Of a stretch of 28,221 nucleotides of DNA, positions 14,651 to 22,719 are shown piece by piece. The position numbers and the translations under genes are program-made. Below the pieces are notes generated by a model. That model made no database searches, was not told the DNA's origin, and saw only the letters and a program-made list of their open reading frames with translations. Location: positions 1-28,221 of the forward strand of contig JAHHKH010000436.1 of NCBI GenBank assembly GCA_018679695.1, in the 5' to 3' direction. The stretch is from Maribacter sp. Its GTDB lineage: Bacteria; Bacteroidota; Bacteroidia; Flavobacteriales; Flavobacteriaceae. Position 1 is the first letter of the stretch; each line of letters starts with the position of its first letter.

Positions 14651-17620
14651 TTATGACTCTTTACCGGACAATAGCTTCTTTTTCATCGTATCGAACATTA
14701 CAGGTGTTGCAATGAACACCGAAGAATAAGTACCTACAACCACACCTACGATCATCGCGAACATAAACCCTCGAAGCGATTCGCCTCCAAATACAAATAT
14801 GGTCAATAAGACAACCAAAGTAGTCAGGGAGGTATTCAAGGTACGCCCGAGTGTACTATTAACCGCGGTATTGATATTGTCTCCACCTTTCCAACCTCTT
14901 TCATTTACAATTTCACGAATTCGGTCAAAAACAACCACGGTATCATTCAAGGAATAACCAATTACCGTCAATATGGCCGCAATAAAGGCCTGATCGATTT
15001 CCATATTAAAAGGCATTATTTTGCCAGTTAATGAGAAAATACCCAATACGATCATGACATCATGGAATACTGCGGTAACTGCCCCCAATGAAAATTGCCA
15101 TTTTCTAAAACGCAATAGAATATATAGAAAGACTACGGCTAAAGAACCAATGATCGCCAAGAAGGCATTCTTCTTGATATCATCGGCAATAGTCGGACCT
15201 ACTTTGATCGATTGCATTACACCAATGGCCTTATCATCGCTTCCTACGATAAAGTCTTCCATTGAAGTACCGTCTGGTAAATACTTTTGCAGGGAAGTGA
15301 ATAACTTGTCCTGTATTTCATTGTCAACTTCAACACCTTCAACATCAACTTTGTAAGGTGTTGTTATTTTTATTTGATTGGCTTCACCATAGGTTTTAAC
15401 ATTGGTACCACTTCCGAAAACAGTATTCAGTTCAGAAGCTATTTCGGAAGGGCTCACTTCTTTTTCGAATCGTACTTGATAGGAACGTCCACCAACAAAA
15501 TCAACCCCTTGCTGTAATCCTGGTCCAAAGAACAACGAAATAAAGCTCGTTGCCACCAAAATAAAGGAAATCACATACGCAATTTTACGCTTGGAAAGGA
15601 AATTGATGTTGATGTTTTTGAACAAGTTCTTCGTGAGCGCAGTGGAGAAATCCAAGGACCTTCCCTTACCACTTAAATACCAGTCGACCAATAATCTTGT
15701 AATAAAGATTGCCGTAAACAAAGATGTTAGAATACCTATTAATAAGGTCGTTGCAAAACCTTTAATAGGTCCTGTTCCAAACAAGAACAAGATCAATGCG
15801 GTTAAACCTGTTGTTATATTGGCATCCAGAATCGACGAAAGTGCATTTCCAAAACCATCTGAAACGGCCTGTGATTTTCCTTTCCCCCTGGCCAATTCTT
15901 CCTTAATTCGTTCGAAAATAAGTACGTTGGCATCAACGGACATACCTATTGTCAAGACAATACCTGCAATACCAGGTAGTGTTAGGACTGCACTCAAACT
16001 GGTAAGTACCCCAAAAATCAATAAGATGTTCAATAACAAGGCGACATCAGCAAAGATTCCCGCTTTACCATAGTAAAAAACCATCCATACCAATACCACG
16101 GCCATAGCAATCAGGAAAGACATGAAACCACTATCAATAGCTTCTTGACCCAAAGAGGGCCCAACAACATTCGATTGGATTATTTCGGCCTTGGCCGGTA
16201 ATTTACCAGCTCTAAGAACGTTTGCAATATCCTTGGTCTCATCAACAGTAAAAGTACCTGTAATCTCAGTACCTCCTCCTGAAATACCTCCAACAACCGA
16301 ACATCCTGGAGCAGTATAAACCTTATTATCCAAAACAACCGCAATACCGGTATTATTTATATTGGCATCGCTTGTCAATTTTTGCCATTCTTTGGCCCCT
16401 CTTGAGTTCATACTCATACTCACAGCGGGTTTACTGAATTGATCATAGGTATCACGAGCATCACTGACGACATCCCCGCTAATTCTTGGTGTATTGCTTC
16501 TATTGGATTTTAATGCATATAAATTAAGCACCTCAACATTATCTGTAGAAGGACGCTCCCATAAAAACTTTGTAAACTGAATGTCTGCAGGCAATAACCG
16601 TTGTATTTCGGGCATTCTCAAATACTGCCCGATCTTGGCAGTGTCTTGTATCGCAGCCCTGAACATGGCATTGGTCCCGGGGTTTGCCGGTAACAACAAG
16701 TCATATAAAGGATTTACCTGACTTGCCAAATCCAACGAATCAGTTGCATCGGAAAGCAATGAATCCAACTCGGATTCCTCTTTGACCGGTTCTTCAACCT
16801 CATCTGTATCAATAATCGATTTAAGCCTTTCATTAGCGGCGACTATGAAATTTCCAAAACTTGGATTGTTCTGTTCGTAGGTTTCCCAAAACTCCAATTG
16901 CGCTGTACTTGACAATAATTCCTGGGCTCTGGCAATATCCCTTGCCCCTGGTAATTCGACCAATATACGTCCTGAATTTCCTTCACGCTGAATATTGGGC
17001 TGTGTGACACCGAAACCATCAATACGTTCACGCAACACTTCAAAAGCCGAGACAATAGACTCATCAATTTTTCTCCGTATAATGGGCTTTACCTCATCAT
17101 CGGTCATTTGAAAATTGATCTCATCGCTTAACCCCTTATTGGCAAACACTTCAGGGGATGCTAATTTTGAATCCCCTTTGATATTGTCAAAAGCATCGAA
17201 GAAGAGATCAACATAAGTGTCATCACTACTCTTCGAAGCGGCATCAGCATCTGCCAACGCTTTATTGAAGACCGGACTTTTTGAATTATTGGCAAGACCC
17301 TTTAAAATATCCTTGACGGAAATCTGGAGTGTTACGTTGATTCCGCCTTTTAGGTCAAGTCCTTTATTCAACTCTTTCTTTTTAGCTTCATCGTAACTGG
17401 TATAACCCAATATAGGATTACTGCCTATTGAATCTAAATACCTAACTTCCAATTCCTCCCTTTTGGAAACATAATTTTCCTCAGCCTCTGAAATTTGATT
17501 GGCAGCATAAACTTCAGCATCTCTTTCAATCTTACTTGCAATAAAAGTGTATGATAATTGATAGATACTAACGAGCCCGAACAAGAAGGCAAAAAGTTTT
17601 ATAAGTCCTTTATTTTGCAT
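14651..17620 (-). CDS. secDF: SecD-SecF fusion protein translocase subunit (SecDF)
   Basis: Inner-membrane auxiliary of the SecYEG translocon that uses the proton gradient to pull proteins to the periplasm. The 989-residue protein is a SecD-SecF fusion, the usual Bacteroidota form. The SecD half starts with a membrane segment (about 7-28), then DLKGGIN (89-95), a large periplasmic P1 region, LRAGKLPAKAEI, and membrane segments with the proton-path motif IGMSVDANVLIFERIKEEL. The SecF half has VDFVGGRSYQVRF and GYSLNDTVVVFDRIRE. Within P1 there is an acidic, low-complexity insert (EEPVKEESELDSLLSDATDS). With a promoter-like element upstream and terminator downstream it looks monocistronic. It serves export of the T9SS cargo, lipoproteins and barrels encoded nearby. 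Confidence 0.98.
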   Translation of the reverse strand: MQNKGLIKLFAFLFGLVSIYQLSYTFIASKIERDAEVYAANQISEAEENYVSKREELEVRYLDSIGSNPILGYTSYDEAKKKELNKGLDLKGGINVTLQISVKDILKGLANNSKSPVFNKALADADAASKSSDDTYVDLFFDAFDNIKGDSKLASPEVFANKGLSDEINFQMTDDEVKPIIRRKIDESIVSAFEVLRERIDGFGVTQPNIQREGNSGRILVELPGARDIARAQELLSSTAQLEFWETYEQNNPSFGNFIVAANERLKSIIDTDEVEEPVKEESELDSLLSDATDSLDLASQVNPLYDLLLPANPGTNAMFRAAIQDTAKIGQYLRMPEIQRLLPADIQFTKFLWERPSTDNVEVLNLYALKSNRSNTPRISGDVVSDARDTYDQFSKPAVSMSMNSRGAKEWQKLTSDANINNTGIAVVLDNKVYTAPGCSVVGGISGGGTEITGTFTVDETKDIANVLRAGKLPAKAEIIQSNVVGPSLGQEAIDSGFMSFLIAMAVVLVWMVFYYGKAGIFADVALLLNILLIFGVLTSLSAVLTLPGIAGIVLTIGMSVDANVLIFERIKEELARGKGKSQAVSDGFGNALSSILDANITTGLTALILFLFGTGPIKGFATTLLIGILTSLFTAIFITRLLVDWYLSGKGRSLDFSTALTKNLFKNININFLSKRKIAYVISFILVATSFISLFFGPGLQQGVDFVGGRSYQVRFEKEVSPSEIASELNTVFGSGTNVKTYGEANQIKITTPYKVDVEGVEVDNEIQDKLFTSLQKYLPDGTSMEDFIVGSDDKAIGVMQSIKVGPTIADDIKKNAFLAIIGSLAVVFLYILLRFRKWQFSLGAVTAVFHDVMIVLGIFSLTGKIMPFNMEIDQAFIAAILTVIGYSLNDTVVVFDRIREIVNERGWKGGDNINTAVNSTLGRTLNTSLTTLVVLLTIFVFGGESLRGFMFAMIVGVVVGTYSSVFIATPVMFDTMKKKLLSGKES

Positions 17621-17660
17621 TGGTTATGAATATTTAATGTGTGCTTTTCTCAACAGCCTG

Positions 17661-17691
17661 CAAATATATGATTTACCCTAAGAATTGGCAA
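17661..17691 (-). promoter_or_regulatory. Bacteroidota promoter for secDF
   Basis: On the minus strand TATATTTG (17661-17668) is an exact -7 match, and a TTG (17689-17691; three of four bases of TTTG) lies 20 bp upstream, the right spacing for the -33 box. The element is about 41 bp before the secDF start. Confidence 0.55.
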
Positions 17692-17720
17692 TATATTTAT
17701 GAGTTAATCTATAAAACAAA

Positions 17721-17749
17721 GGCATCCCAAAACGATTATTCAGGATGCC
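17721..17749 (-). terminator. Probable mdh terminator
   Basis: Inverted repeat GGCATCC (17721-17727) and GGATGCC (17743-17749) with a 15-nt loop, followed on the minus strand by a T-rich stretch, 29 bp after the mdh stop. Stem is short, so moderate support. Confidence 0.45.
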
Positions 17750-17777
17750 ATTTATAAAAAGGTATTGAAGCTTTTGA

Positions 17778-18704
17778 CTAGACGTCCAAAAGTCCATTGG
17801 TTTTTGTAACACCGGCTGCACTCTCTTTCATTTTGGTTTTTTCGGCCTCAGAAAGCGGAATATCAACAACTTTTTCGATTCCGTTTTTACCCAAAATCAC
17901 GGGTACACCAATACAAATATCATTAAGACCATATTCACCTTCCAACAAGGTTGAACAAGGAAACATTTTCTTTTGATCGCAAGCTATTGCCTGAACCAAG
18001 GAAGATACTGCTGCACCTGGTGCATACCAAGCACTTGTGCCTAACAATTTTGTCAGGGTAGCCCCACCGATTTTGGTATCTTCAACTACTTGTTGCAAAC
18101 GGTCTTGAGAAATAAATTCTGTCACTTTGATACTATTTCTGGTTGCATGCGAAGCGAGAGGAACCATACCAGTATCGCTATGTCCTCCTATTACCATTCC
18201 ATCGATATCGGAAATAGGGGCTTCCAAGGCCTCTGCCAAACGATACTTAAAACGTGCGCTATCCAAAGCACCACCCATACCTATGATTTTATTTTTTGGC
18301 AATCCAGTGGATTTATGAACCAAATAGGTCATTGTATCCATAGGATTACTCACCACGATTAGTATCACATTGGGAGAATGCTCAATTAAGCTGGTAGCTA
18401 CAGTTTTAACGATACCGGCATTAATACCGATCAATTCCTCCCGGGTCATTCCCGGTTTTCTGGGAATTCCAGAAGTTATTACCGCAATATCACTGCCAGC
18501 AGTTTTTGAATAATCATTGGTGGTTCCTGTAATTTTGGTATCAAACCCATTTAGTGAAGCTGTTTGCATCAAGTCCATAGCCTTGCCTTCAGCATAGCCT
18601 TCCTTAATATCCAAAACCACTACTTCAGATGCAAAATCCTTGATGGCAATATACTCGGCGCAACTTGCGCCAACAGCTCCTGCCCCTACTACGGTAACTT
18701 TCAT
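17778..18704 (-). CDS. mdh: Malate dehydrogenase (LDH-like type)
   Basis: Interconverts malate and oxaloacetate with NAD in the TCA cycle. I place the start at 18704 (MKVTVVGAGAVGASCAEYIA, 308 residues), where the first strand of the Rossmann fold begins; an in-frame ATG at 18773 would add 23 residues not expected in the family and would place the exact -7 promoter box inside the gene. Visible features: GxGxxG at 7-12, Asp32 after the second strand (NAD preference), Arg82 and Arg88 in IPRKPGMTRE, Asp148 and Arg151 in GALDSARF, and the catalytic His175 in GGHSDTGM. Arg82 at the specificity position favours malate over lactate. It is separated from secDF by about 157 bp with its own hairpin, so it is probably monocistronic. 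Confidence 0.97.
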   Translation of the reverse strand: MKVTVVGAGAVGASCAEYIAIKDFASEVVVLDIKEGYAEGKAMDLMQTASLNGFDTKITGTTNDYSKTAGSDIAVITSGIPRKPGMTREELIGINAGIVKTVATSLIEHSPNVILIVVSNPMDTMTYLVHKSTGLPKNKIIGMGGALDSARFKYRLAEALEAPISDIDGMVIGGHSDTGMVPLASHATRNSIKVTEFISQDRLQQVVEDTKIGGATLTKLLGTSAWYAPGAAVSSLVQAIACDQKKMFPCSTLLEGEYGLNDICIGVPVILGKNGIEKVVDIPLSEAEKTKMKESAAGVTKTNGLLDV

Positions 18705-18737
18705 ATGTCTATAGTTTAAATTGTAAATTTTAAGTTG

Positions 18738-18745
18738 CAAAAATA
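18738..18745 (-). promoter_or_regulatory. Bacteroidota -7 element for mdh
   Basis: TATTTTTG on the minus strand is an exact TAnnTTTG match 33 bp before the mdh start at 18704. No TTTG at canonical -33 spacing; a TTTG occurs 25 bp upstream. It supports the downstream start codon. Confidence 0.5.
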
Positions 18746-18847
18746 CTGATTCCTGAGTGAAAAAAGATGACAAAAATCAGTTTCCCAATTTTTTTAATAA
18801 AGTATTAAACCACCATTAAAATGCAGTGGTTGTTAAAGAAAGTAGCA

Positions 18848-18922
18848 TTTCAACGAAGATTTTAAAATTATGATGCAATACATCGATTTTTGGCAATACA
18901 AATTACCGAATCATCGTTGAAA
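18848..18922. repeat. Inverted repeat enclosing a direct repeat in the mdh/lipocalin-like gene intergenic region
   Basis: Arms TTTCAACGAAGATT (18848-18861) and AATCATCGTTGAAA (18909-18922) pair at 13 of 14 positions across a 47-bp spacer. The spacer holds two copies of GCAATACA (18875-18882 and 18893-18900), 18 bp apart, flanking GATTTTTG (18885-18892), which is one base off the -7 consensus. The region lies 34-108 bp upstream of the start at 18956 and may be its control region. Confidence 0.45.
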
Positions 18923-18955
18923 AAGTAGTAACCCCGATACGATAATTACCTACTA

Positions 18956-19327
18956 ATGAAAAAACTCTTTTCATTCATTGCAATAGTTGGCATCATATTA
19001 GCCAGTAACTGTTCTAGAATTCCAGAAAACAACGATCCTATAATTGGCATATGGACAAGTTTATCAACTTTGACCAATGGCGAAGCTGGAAAAGTTACCA
19101 CCCGATCTGAATGGATTTTTAATGATGCCTATTTAGGTAGATATCATTTTAAGGAAAACGGTACCGTCGTAGCTAAAACCGATTTTAAATGGAAACAGGT
19201 CGATGGTATTTATACGATCTCTTATCCGGGAATGGATAAGGCTGATGATCATGTAACCATGAAAGAATCCCTGGAAAGGGCAACACTTGAAGATAACAAA
19301 GGAAATGTTCTCGCCATCCGGGAATAA
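18956..19327 (+). CDS. Small lipocalin-like envelope protein
   Basis: A 123-residue exported protein of unknown function. The N terminus (MKKLFSFIAIVGIILASNCS) is a signal peptide; Cys19 suggests a lipoprotein, but the residue before it is Asn rather than Gly/Ala/Ser, so lipidation is uncertain. The mature part opens with DPIIGIWTSLS, the G-x-W start of lipocalin-like domains, followed by repeated beta strands (RSEWIFNDAYLGRYHFKENGTVVA, FKWKQVDGIYTISYPG). It stands alone on the plus strand between mdh and the DUF6588 gene, with a long perfect hairpin terminator after it and repeat-bearing sequence before it. Confidence 0.82.
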   Translation: MKKLFSFIAIVGIILASNCSRIPENNDPIIGIWTSLSTLTNGEAGKVTTRSEWIFNDAYLGRYHFKENGTVVAKTDFKWKQVDGIYTISYPGMDKADDHVTMKESLERATLEDNKGNVLAIRE

Positions 19328-19341
19328 TAATACGATCATCA

Positions 19342-19389
19342 ATACAAATAGAAAACCCTGACGAGTTCGTCAGGGTTTTCTATTTGTAT
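19342..19389. terminator. Bidirectional terminator with a 22-bp perfect stem
   Basis: Arms 19342-19363 and 19368-19389 pair perfectly over 22 bp around an AGTT tetraloop, with CCCTGACG/CGTCAGGG at the core and AT-rich outer stem containing A- and T-runs. It lies between convergent genes (19327 plus, 19404 minus). The stem is much longer than needed for termination. Confidence 0.88.
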
Positions 19390-19403
19390 CGGATAATTTT
19401 ACA

Positions 19404-20408
19404 TTACCTGAATCCAAAATTAATTCCAAAGGAAACCGTATTGAACTCCGCAATTGCATAGTCGGCATGTAACCTAAAGAATCCCAGTTTTAACTTGGCT
19501 CCTACATTAGCCGTCATTCCACTAGCATCCTTATCTATGGTAAAAGGATCCACATAAGTTTCCCGAATAGGACCTGATTGTACTATATAAGTACCTAAAA
19601 CGTCGGTAGAGGAATTACCCGTCAGGTATCCCAATCCACCATAAAAATTAATTACAGGAAGTCGTGTGGAAACCACTGCCTGAAAAACCCAGGTGCTCAT
19701 ATCGATTTCTAGTCTTTGATCTTGTCCTGCAATGATACTTGTATTTGTAAAATCATAGGAGGCATCTAAATGGGTATACCCGATAACGGCCGAAATGGCG
19801 ATAGGTAAAACCTTATCCGCAGGTAAGTGTTTGGTAAATTCATGCTGAATTCCAAACCCGTACATGCTCATTCCAAAATCATCGGTATTTATTTTTGGTA
19901 AAAATCTTGCCTTTAATTCGGTGCCCTTAATTATACCTACGCTAGCTTGAATAAATGCCGAAGGAACAAAATTAAAATCTTCAGCAGCCAATCCTGATGG
20001 AAGTTCAAACTCTTCCCTAAAAAGTCCGTTTTCATCCTCCACAAATACGGTGACACCTTCAATGTCCCCTAAAGCGGTTGAAACTAATTTAGAATTACTC
20101 CCATCAACAAACTGAAGGTTTTCATAATCAGCTGTGTTTAACTCAAAGGCCTTTTTATCTTCTTTATTCTTAAAGCTGGCCATATTGCCTATTATAGAAA
20201 TCTCAAATCCACCCAAGGGCTTAGCATCTGCGGTATTGTACCAACCGTTGGAAATACTATACATAAAACCTTCAGAAGCTGGTCCGAGATAATCTGTTGT
20301 AAAGGTTTCAGCGTCATTAAGGCCTGCTGCCAATATATCATTGATATTGGACTGGGCCATAGCTTGGAAGCTACAAGCTAGTACTAATAAGGAAACAATA
20401 TTTTTCAT
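19404..20408 (-). CDS. DUF6588 family outer-membrane-like protein
   Basis: Predicted exported beta-barrel of the DUF6588 family found in Bacteroidota; function unknown. The signal peptide is residues 1-18 (cleavage AMA|Q). The mature N terminus SNINDILAAGLNDAETFTTDYLGPASEGFMYS and NGWYNTADAK follow the pattern I associate with this family. The remainder is rich in alternating strands, with YTHLDASYDF and INFYGGLGYLTGNS, and the protein ends in SFGINFGFR, consistent with a terminal barrel strand, although the last residue is Arg rather than Phe. It lies downstream of gyrB on the same strand, but a strong terminator at 20432-20461 separates them, so an independent promoter is expected. Confidence 0.85.
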   Translation of the reverse strand: MKNIVSLLVLACSFQAMAQSNINDILAAGLNDAETFTTDYLGPASEGFMYSISNGWYNTADAKPLGGFEISIIGNMASFKNKEDKKAFELNTADYENLQFVDGSNSKLVSTALGDIEGVTVFVEDENGLFREEFELPSGLAAEDFNFVPSAFIQASVGIIKGTELKARFLPKINTDDFGMSMYGFGIQHEFTKHLPADKVLPIAISAVIGYTHLDASYDFTNTSIIAGQDQRLEIDMSTWVFQAVVSTRLPVINFYGGLGYLTGNSSTDVLGTYIVQSGPIRETYVDPFTIDKDASGMTANVGAKLKLGFFRLHADYAIAEFNTVSFGINFGFR

Positions 20409-20431
20409 CTGTATGAATTTTCCCTAAAACT

Positions 20432-20461
20432 AAAAACTCTGACATTGCTGTCAGAGTTTTT
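20432..20461 (-). terminator. gyrB intrinsic terminator
   Basis: Perfect 13-bp stem (20432-20444 with 20449-20461; AAAAACTCTGACA/TGTCAGAGTTTTT) with a 4-nt loop, 20 bp after the gyrB stop and followed by a T-run on the minus strand. Confidence 0.82.
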
Positions 20462-20480
20462 GTTGTGTAAGTGCTGTTTC

Positions 20481-22421
20481 TTATGCATCAATGTTCGCAT
20501 AAACGGCATTTTTCTCAATAAATTCCCTTCTTGGAGGTACTTCATCGCCCATTAACATAGAGAAAACCCTATCGGATTCAGTGGCATTGTCAATGGTAAT
20601 TTGTCGTAATGTCCTAAATTCGGGATTCATTGTGGTATCCCACAATTGTTCTGCGTTCATTTCACCCAAACCTTTGTAACGTTGTATACCCACACTACCG
20701 TTAAAACTTTCTGCAATCTCATCGCGTTCCTCATCGGACCAGGCATAGCGTTTTTTACTGCCCTTTTTCACCAGATATAAGGGCGGTGTTGCAATATAAA
20801 CGTGTCCATTTTCAATCAATTCACGCATATATCTAAAGAAGAATGTCAAAATCAAGGTTTCTATATGGCTACCATCGACATCGGCGTCACACATAATAAC
20901 TACCTTATGATAACGCAACTTTTCCAAGTTCAACGCTTTACTATCCTCTTCAGTACCAATTGTCACCCCAAGAGCGGTATAGATATTCTTAATCTCTTCA
21001 TTTTCAAATACCTTATGCTGCATGGCCTTTTCAACATTCAGTATTTTACCGCGAAGGGGCAGAATGGCTTGGAAATTCCTATCCCTTCCCTGTTTCGCGG
21101 TTCCACCCGCCGAATCTCCCTCAACCAGGAAAACCTCGCATAAGGCGGGATCTTGTTCAGAACAATCGGATAATTTGCCTGGAAGTCCTCCAATACTCAT
21201 TACCGTTTTTCGCTGCACCATTTCACGGGCCTTGGATGCTGCATGTCTAGCTTGTGCGGCTAAAATTACTTTTTGTACAATAATCTTGGCATCATCGGGA
21301 TGCTCCTCCAAATAATTGGTCAACATCTCTGATACAGACTGGCTAACCGCCGAAGAAACCTCCCTATTGCCCAATTTGGTTTTGGTCTGACCTTCAAATT
21401 GAGGTTCAGCAACTTTTACCGATACAATAGCCGTTAAACCTTCCCTGAAATCATCCCCTTGAACTTCGAATTTAAGCTTATCCAACATTCCAGAAGCATC
21501 GGCATATTTCTTCAGGGTACTTGTTAAACCCCTTCTAAAACCAGATAAGTGGGTTCCCCCTTCATGGGTATTGATATTGTTTACATAGGAATGTAAGTTT
21601 TCGGTATAGGAAGTATTGTAGATCATCGCTACCTCTACGGGAATACCGTTTTTTTCTCCCTCCATAGCTATAACATTCCGGATCAACGATTCTCGGTTAC
21701 TATCTAGAAATCGAACGAATTCCTTCAGTCCCTCATCCGAATAGAAAACATCATTTACAAACTCCCCTTTTTCGTCTTTCTGTCTTTTGTCAGTAATGGT
21801 AATCGTGACCCCCTTGTTCAAATAAGAGAGTTCGCGCATTCTGTTTGCAAGCGTTTCATAACTATATTCTATGGTTTGGGTGAATATCGTCTCATCTGGA
21901 TGAAAGGTAACCTCCGTTCCACGTTCAGTGGTCTCACCAATACTTTTTACGGGGTACAGCGATTTACCCCTTTCATATTCCTGCTCCCAAATCTTGCCAT
22001 CCCTGAATACCGTTGCCCTTAAATGATTGGATAGGGCATTCACAACCGAGACCCCAACCCCGTGCAGTCCACCGGAAACTTTATAGGAATCCTTATCGAA
22101 CTTACCTCCGGCCCCTATCTTGGTCATTACGACCTCTAAGGCAGATACCCCTTCTTTTTTGTGAAGATCCACCGGTATACCCCGACCGTTATCTTTTGTG
22201 GTAATTGAATTATCCTCATTTATAGTCACATCAATCGTATCGCAATGACCGCCCATGGCCTCATCAATGGAGTTATCAACTACCTCATACACCAAGTGGT
22301 GCAATCCTCTTACTCCAATATCACCAATATACATTGAGGGACGCATACGCACATGTTCCATGCCCTCGAGAGCCTGGATACTATCCGCGGAATATTTATC
22401 CTTTTTTGCTTCTTCGCTCAT
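20481..22421 (-). CDS. gyrB: DNA gyrase subunit B
   Basis: ATPase subunit of DNA gyrase, which introduces negative supercoils together with GyrA. The 646-residue length is typical for short GyrB without the proteobacterial insert. The GHKL ATPase domain shows EVVDNSIDEA (Glu46 catalytic base, Asn50 for magnesium), GRGIPVD and GGLHGVGVSVVNALS. The Toprim domain has EGDSAGG (434-440) and DADVD (512-516) for metal binding, then QRYKGLGEM (580-588). It ends FIEKNAVYANIDA as expected. The presence of gyrase-specific QRYKGLGEM and the C-terminal pattern favour GyrB over ParE, though Bacteroidota ParE is also usually encoded elsewhere. The start MSEEAKKDKYSADSIQALEG is family-typical. Confidence 0.97.
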   Translation of the reverse strand: MSEEAKKDKYSADSIQALEGMEHVRMRPSMYIGDIGVRGLHHLVYEVVDNSIDEAMGGHCDTIDVTINEDNSITTKDNGRGIPVDLHKKEGVSALEVVMTKIGAGGKFDKDSYKVSGGLHGVGVSVVNALSNHLRATVFRDGKIWEQEYERGKSLYPVKSIGETTERGTEVTFHPDETIFTQTIEYSYETLANRMRELSYLNKGVTITITDKRQKDEKGEFVNDVFYSDEGLKEFVRFLDSNRESLIRNVIAMEGEKNGIPVEVAMIYNTSYTENLHSYVNNINTHEGGTHLSGFRRGLTSTLKKYADASGMLDKLKFEVQGDDFREGLTAIVSVKVAEPQFEGQTKTKLGNREVSSAVSQSVSEMLTNYLEEHPDDAKIIVQKVILAAQARHAASKAREMVQRKTVMSIGGLPGKLSDCSEQDPALCEVFLVEGDSAGGTAKQGRDRNFQAILPLRGKILNVEKAMQHKVFENEEIKNIYTALGVTIGTEEDSKALNLEKLRYHKVVIMCDADVDGSHIETLILTFFFRYMRELIENGHVYIATPPLYLVKKGSKKRYAWSDEERDEIAESFNGSVGIQRYKGLGEMNAEQLWDTTMNPEFRTLRQITIDNATESDRVFSMLMGDEVPPRREFIEKNAVYANIDA

Positions 22422-22461
22422 AAATTAATTTGTTGTAATCATTATAGTTTTAGCAATCTTA

Positions 22462-22469
22462 CAAATATA
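22462..22469 (-). promoter_or_regulatory. Bacteroidota -7 element for gyrB
   Basis: TATATTTG on the minus strand is an exact -7 match 40 bp before the gyrB start. No clear -33 box. A DnaA-box-like pair lies about 50 bp further upstream. Confidence 0.45.
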
Positions 22470-22518
22470 ACCAATACCCCATGCAATATGGGTTTAAGAC
22501 CTTTTTTAAACCACTAAG

Positions 22519-22541
22519 TTATCAACAAAATTTGTGGAAAA
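22519..22541. promoter_or_regulatory. Pair of DnaA-box-like 9-mers upstream of gyrB
   Basis: TTATCAACA (22519-22527, plus strand, one base off TTWTNCACA) and TTTTCCACA (22533-22541, minus strand, a full match) face each other 5 bp apart. Two sites are too few for an origin; they could be a DnaA regulatory site, or chance in AT-rich DNA. Confidence 0.3.
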
Positions 22542-22617
22542 TATGGCGTAGGTAATTTGGATTTTTGGCCGTTTTTTTTATCCGGTGAATTGGTGTTCAA
22601 ATTGTATTATTCAAAAA

Positions 22618-22651
22618 TAAATGAAGCACCAAGTCAATGGTGCTTCATTTA
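22618..22651 (-). terminator. asnB intrinsic terminator
   Basis: Perfect 13-bp stem TAAATGAAGCACC/GGTGCTTCATTTA (22618-22630 and 22639-22651) with an 8-nt loop, about 70 bp past the asnB stop, followed on the minus strand by TTTTTG. The rest of the 298-bp gap between asnB and gyrB holds the gyrB promoter and no gene that I can support. Confidence 0.75.
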
Positions 22652-22719
22652 ATCAAGTACTTAAAAAACCAACCCAGCGAATGTGAGGATTAAAACAGAA
22701 CTAACTTCTTTCCTTATTA

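Noticed and set aside
15591..16073. A 160-codon plus-strand frame opposite secDF
   Set aside because: Antisense shadow of a strongly conserved membrane segment; no independent features.
22422..22719. The gyrB-asnB gap as a replication origin
   Set aside because: Only two DnaA-box-like 9-mers and no clustered repeats, no dnaA or dnaN nearby; insufficient for an origin.
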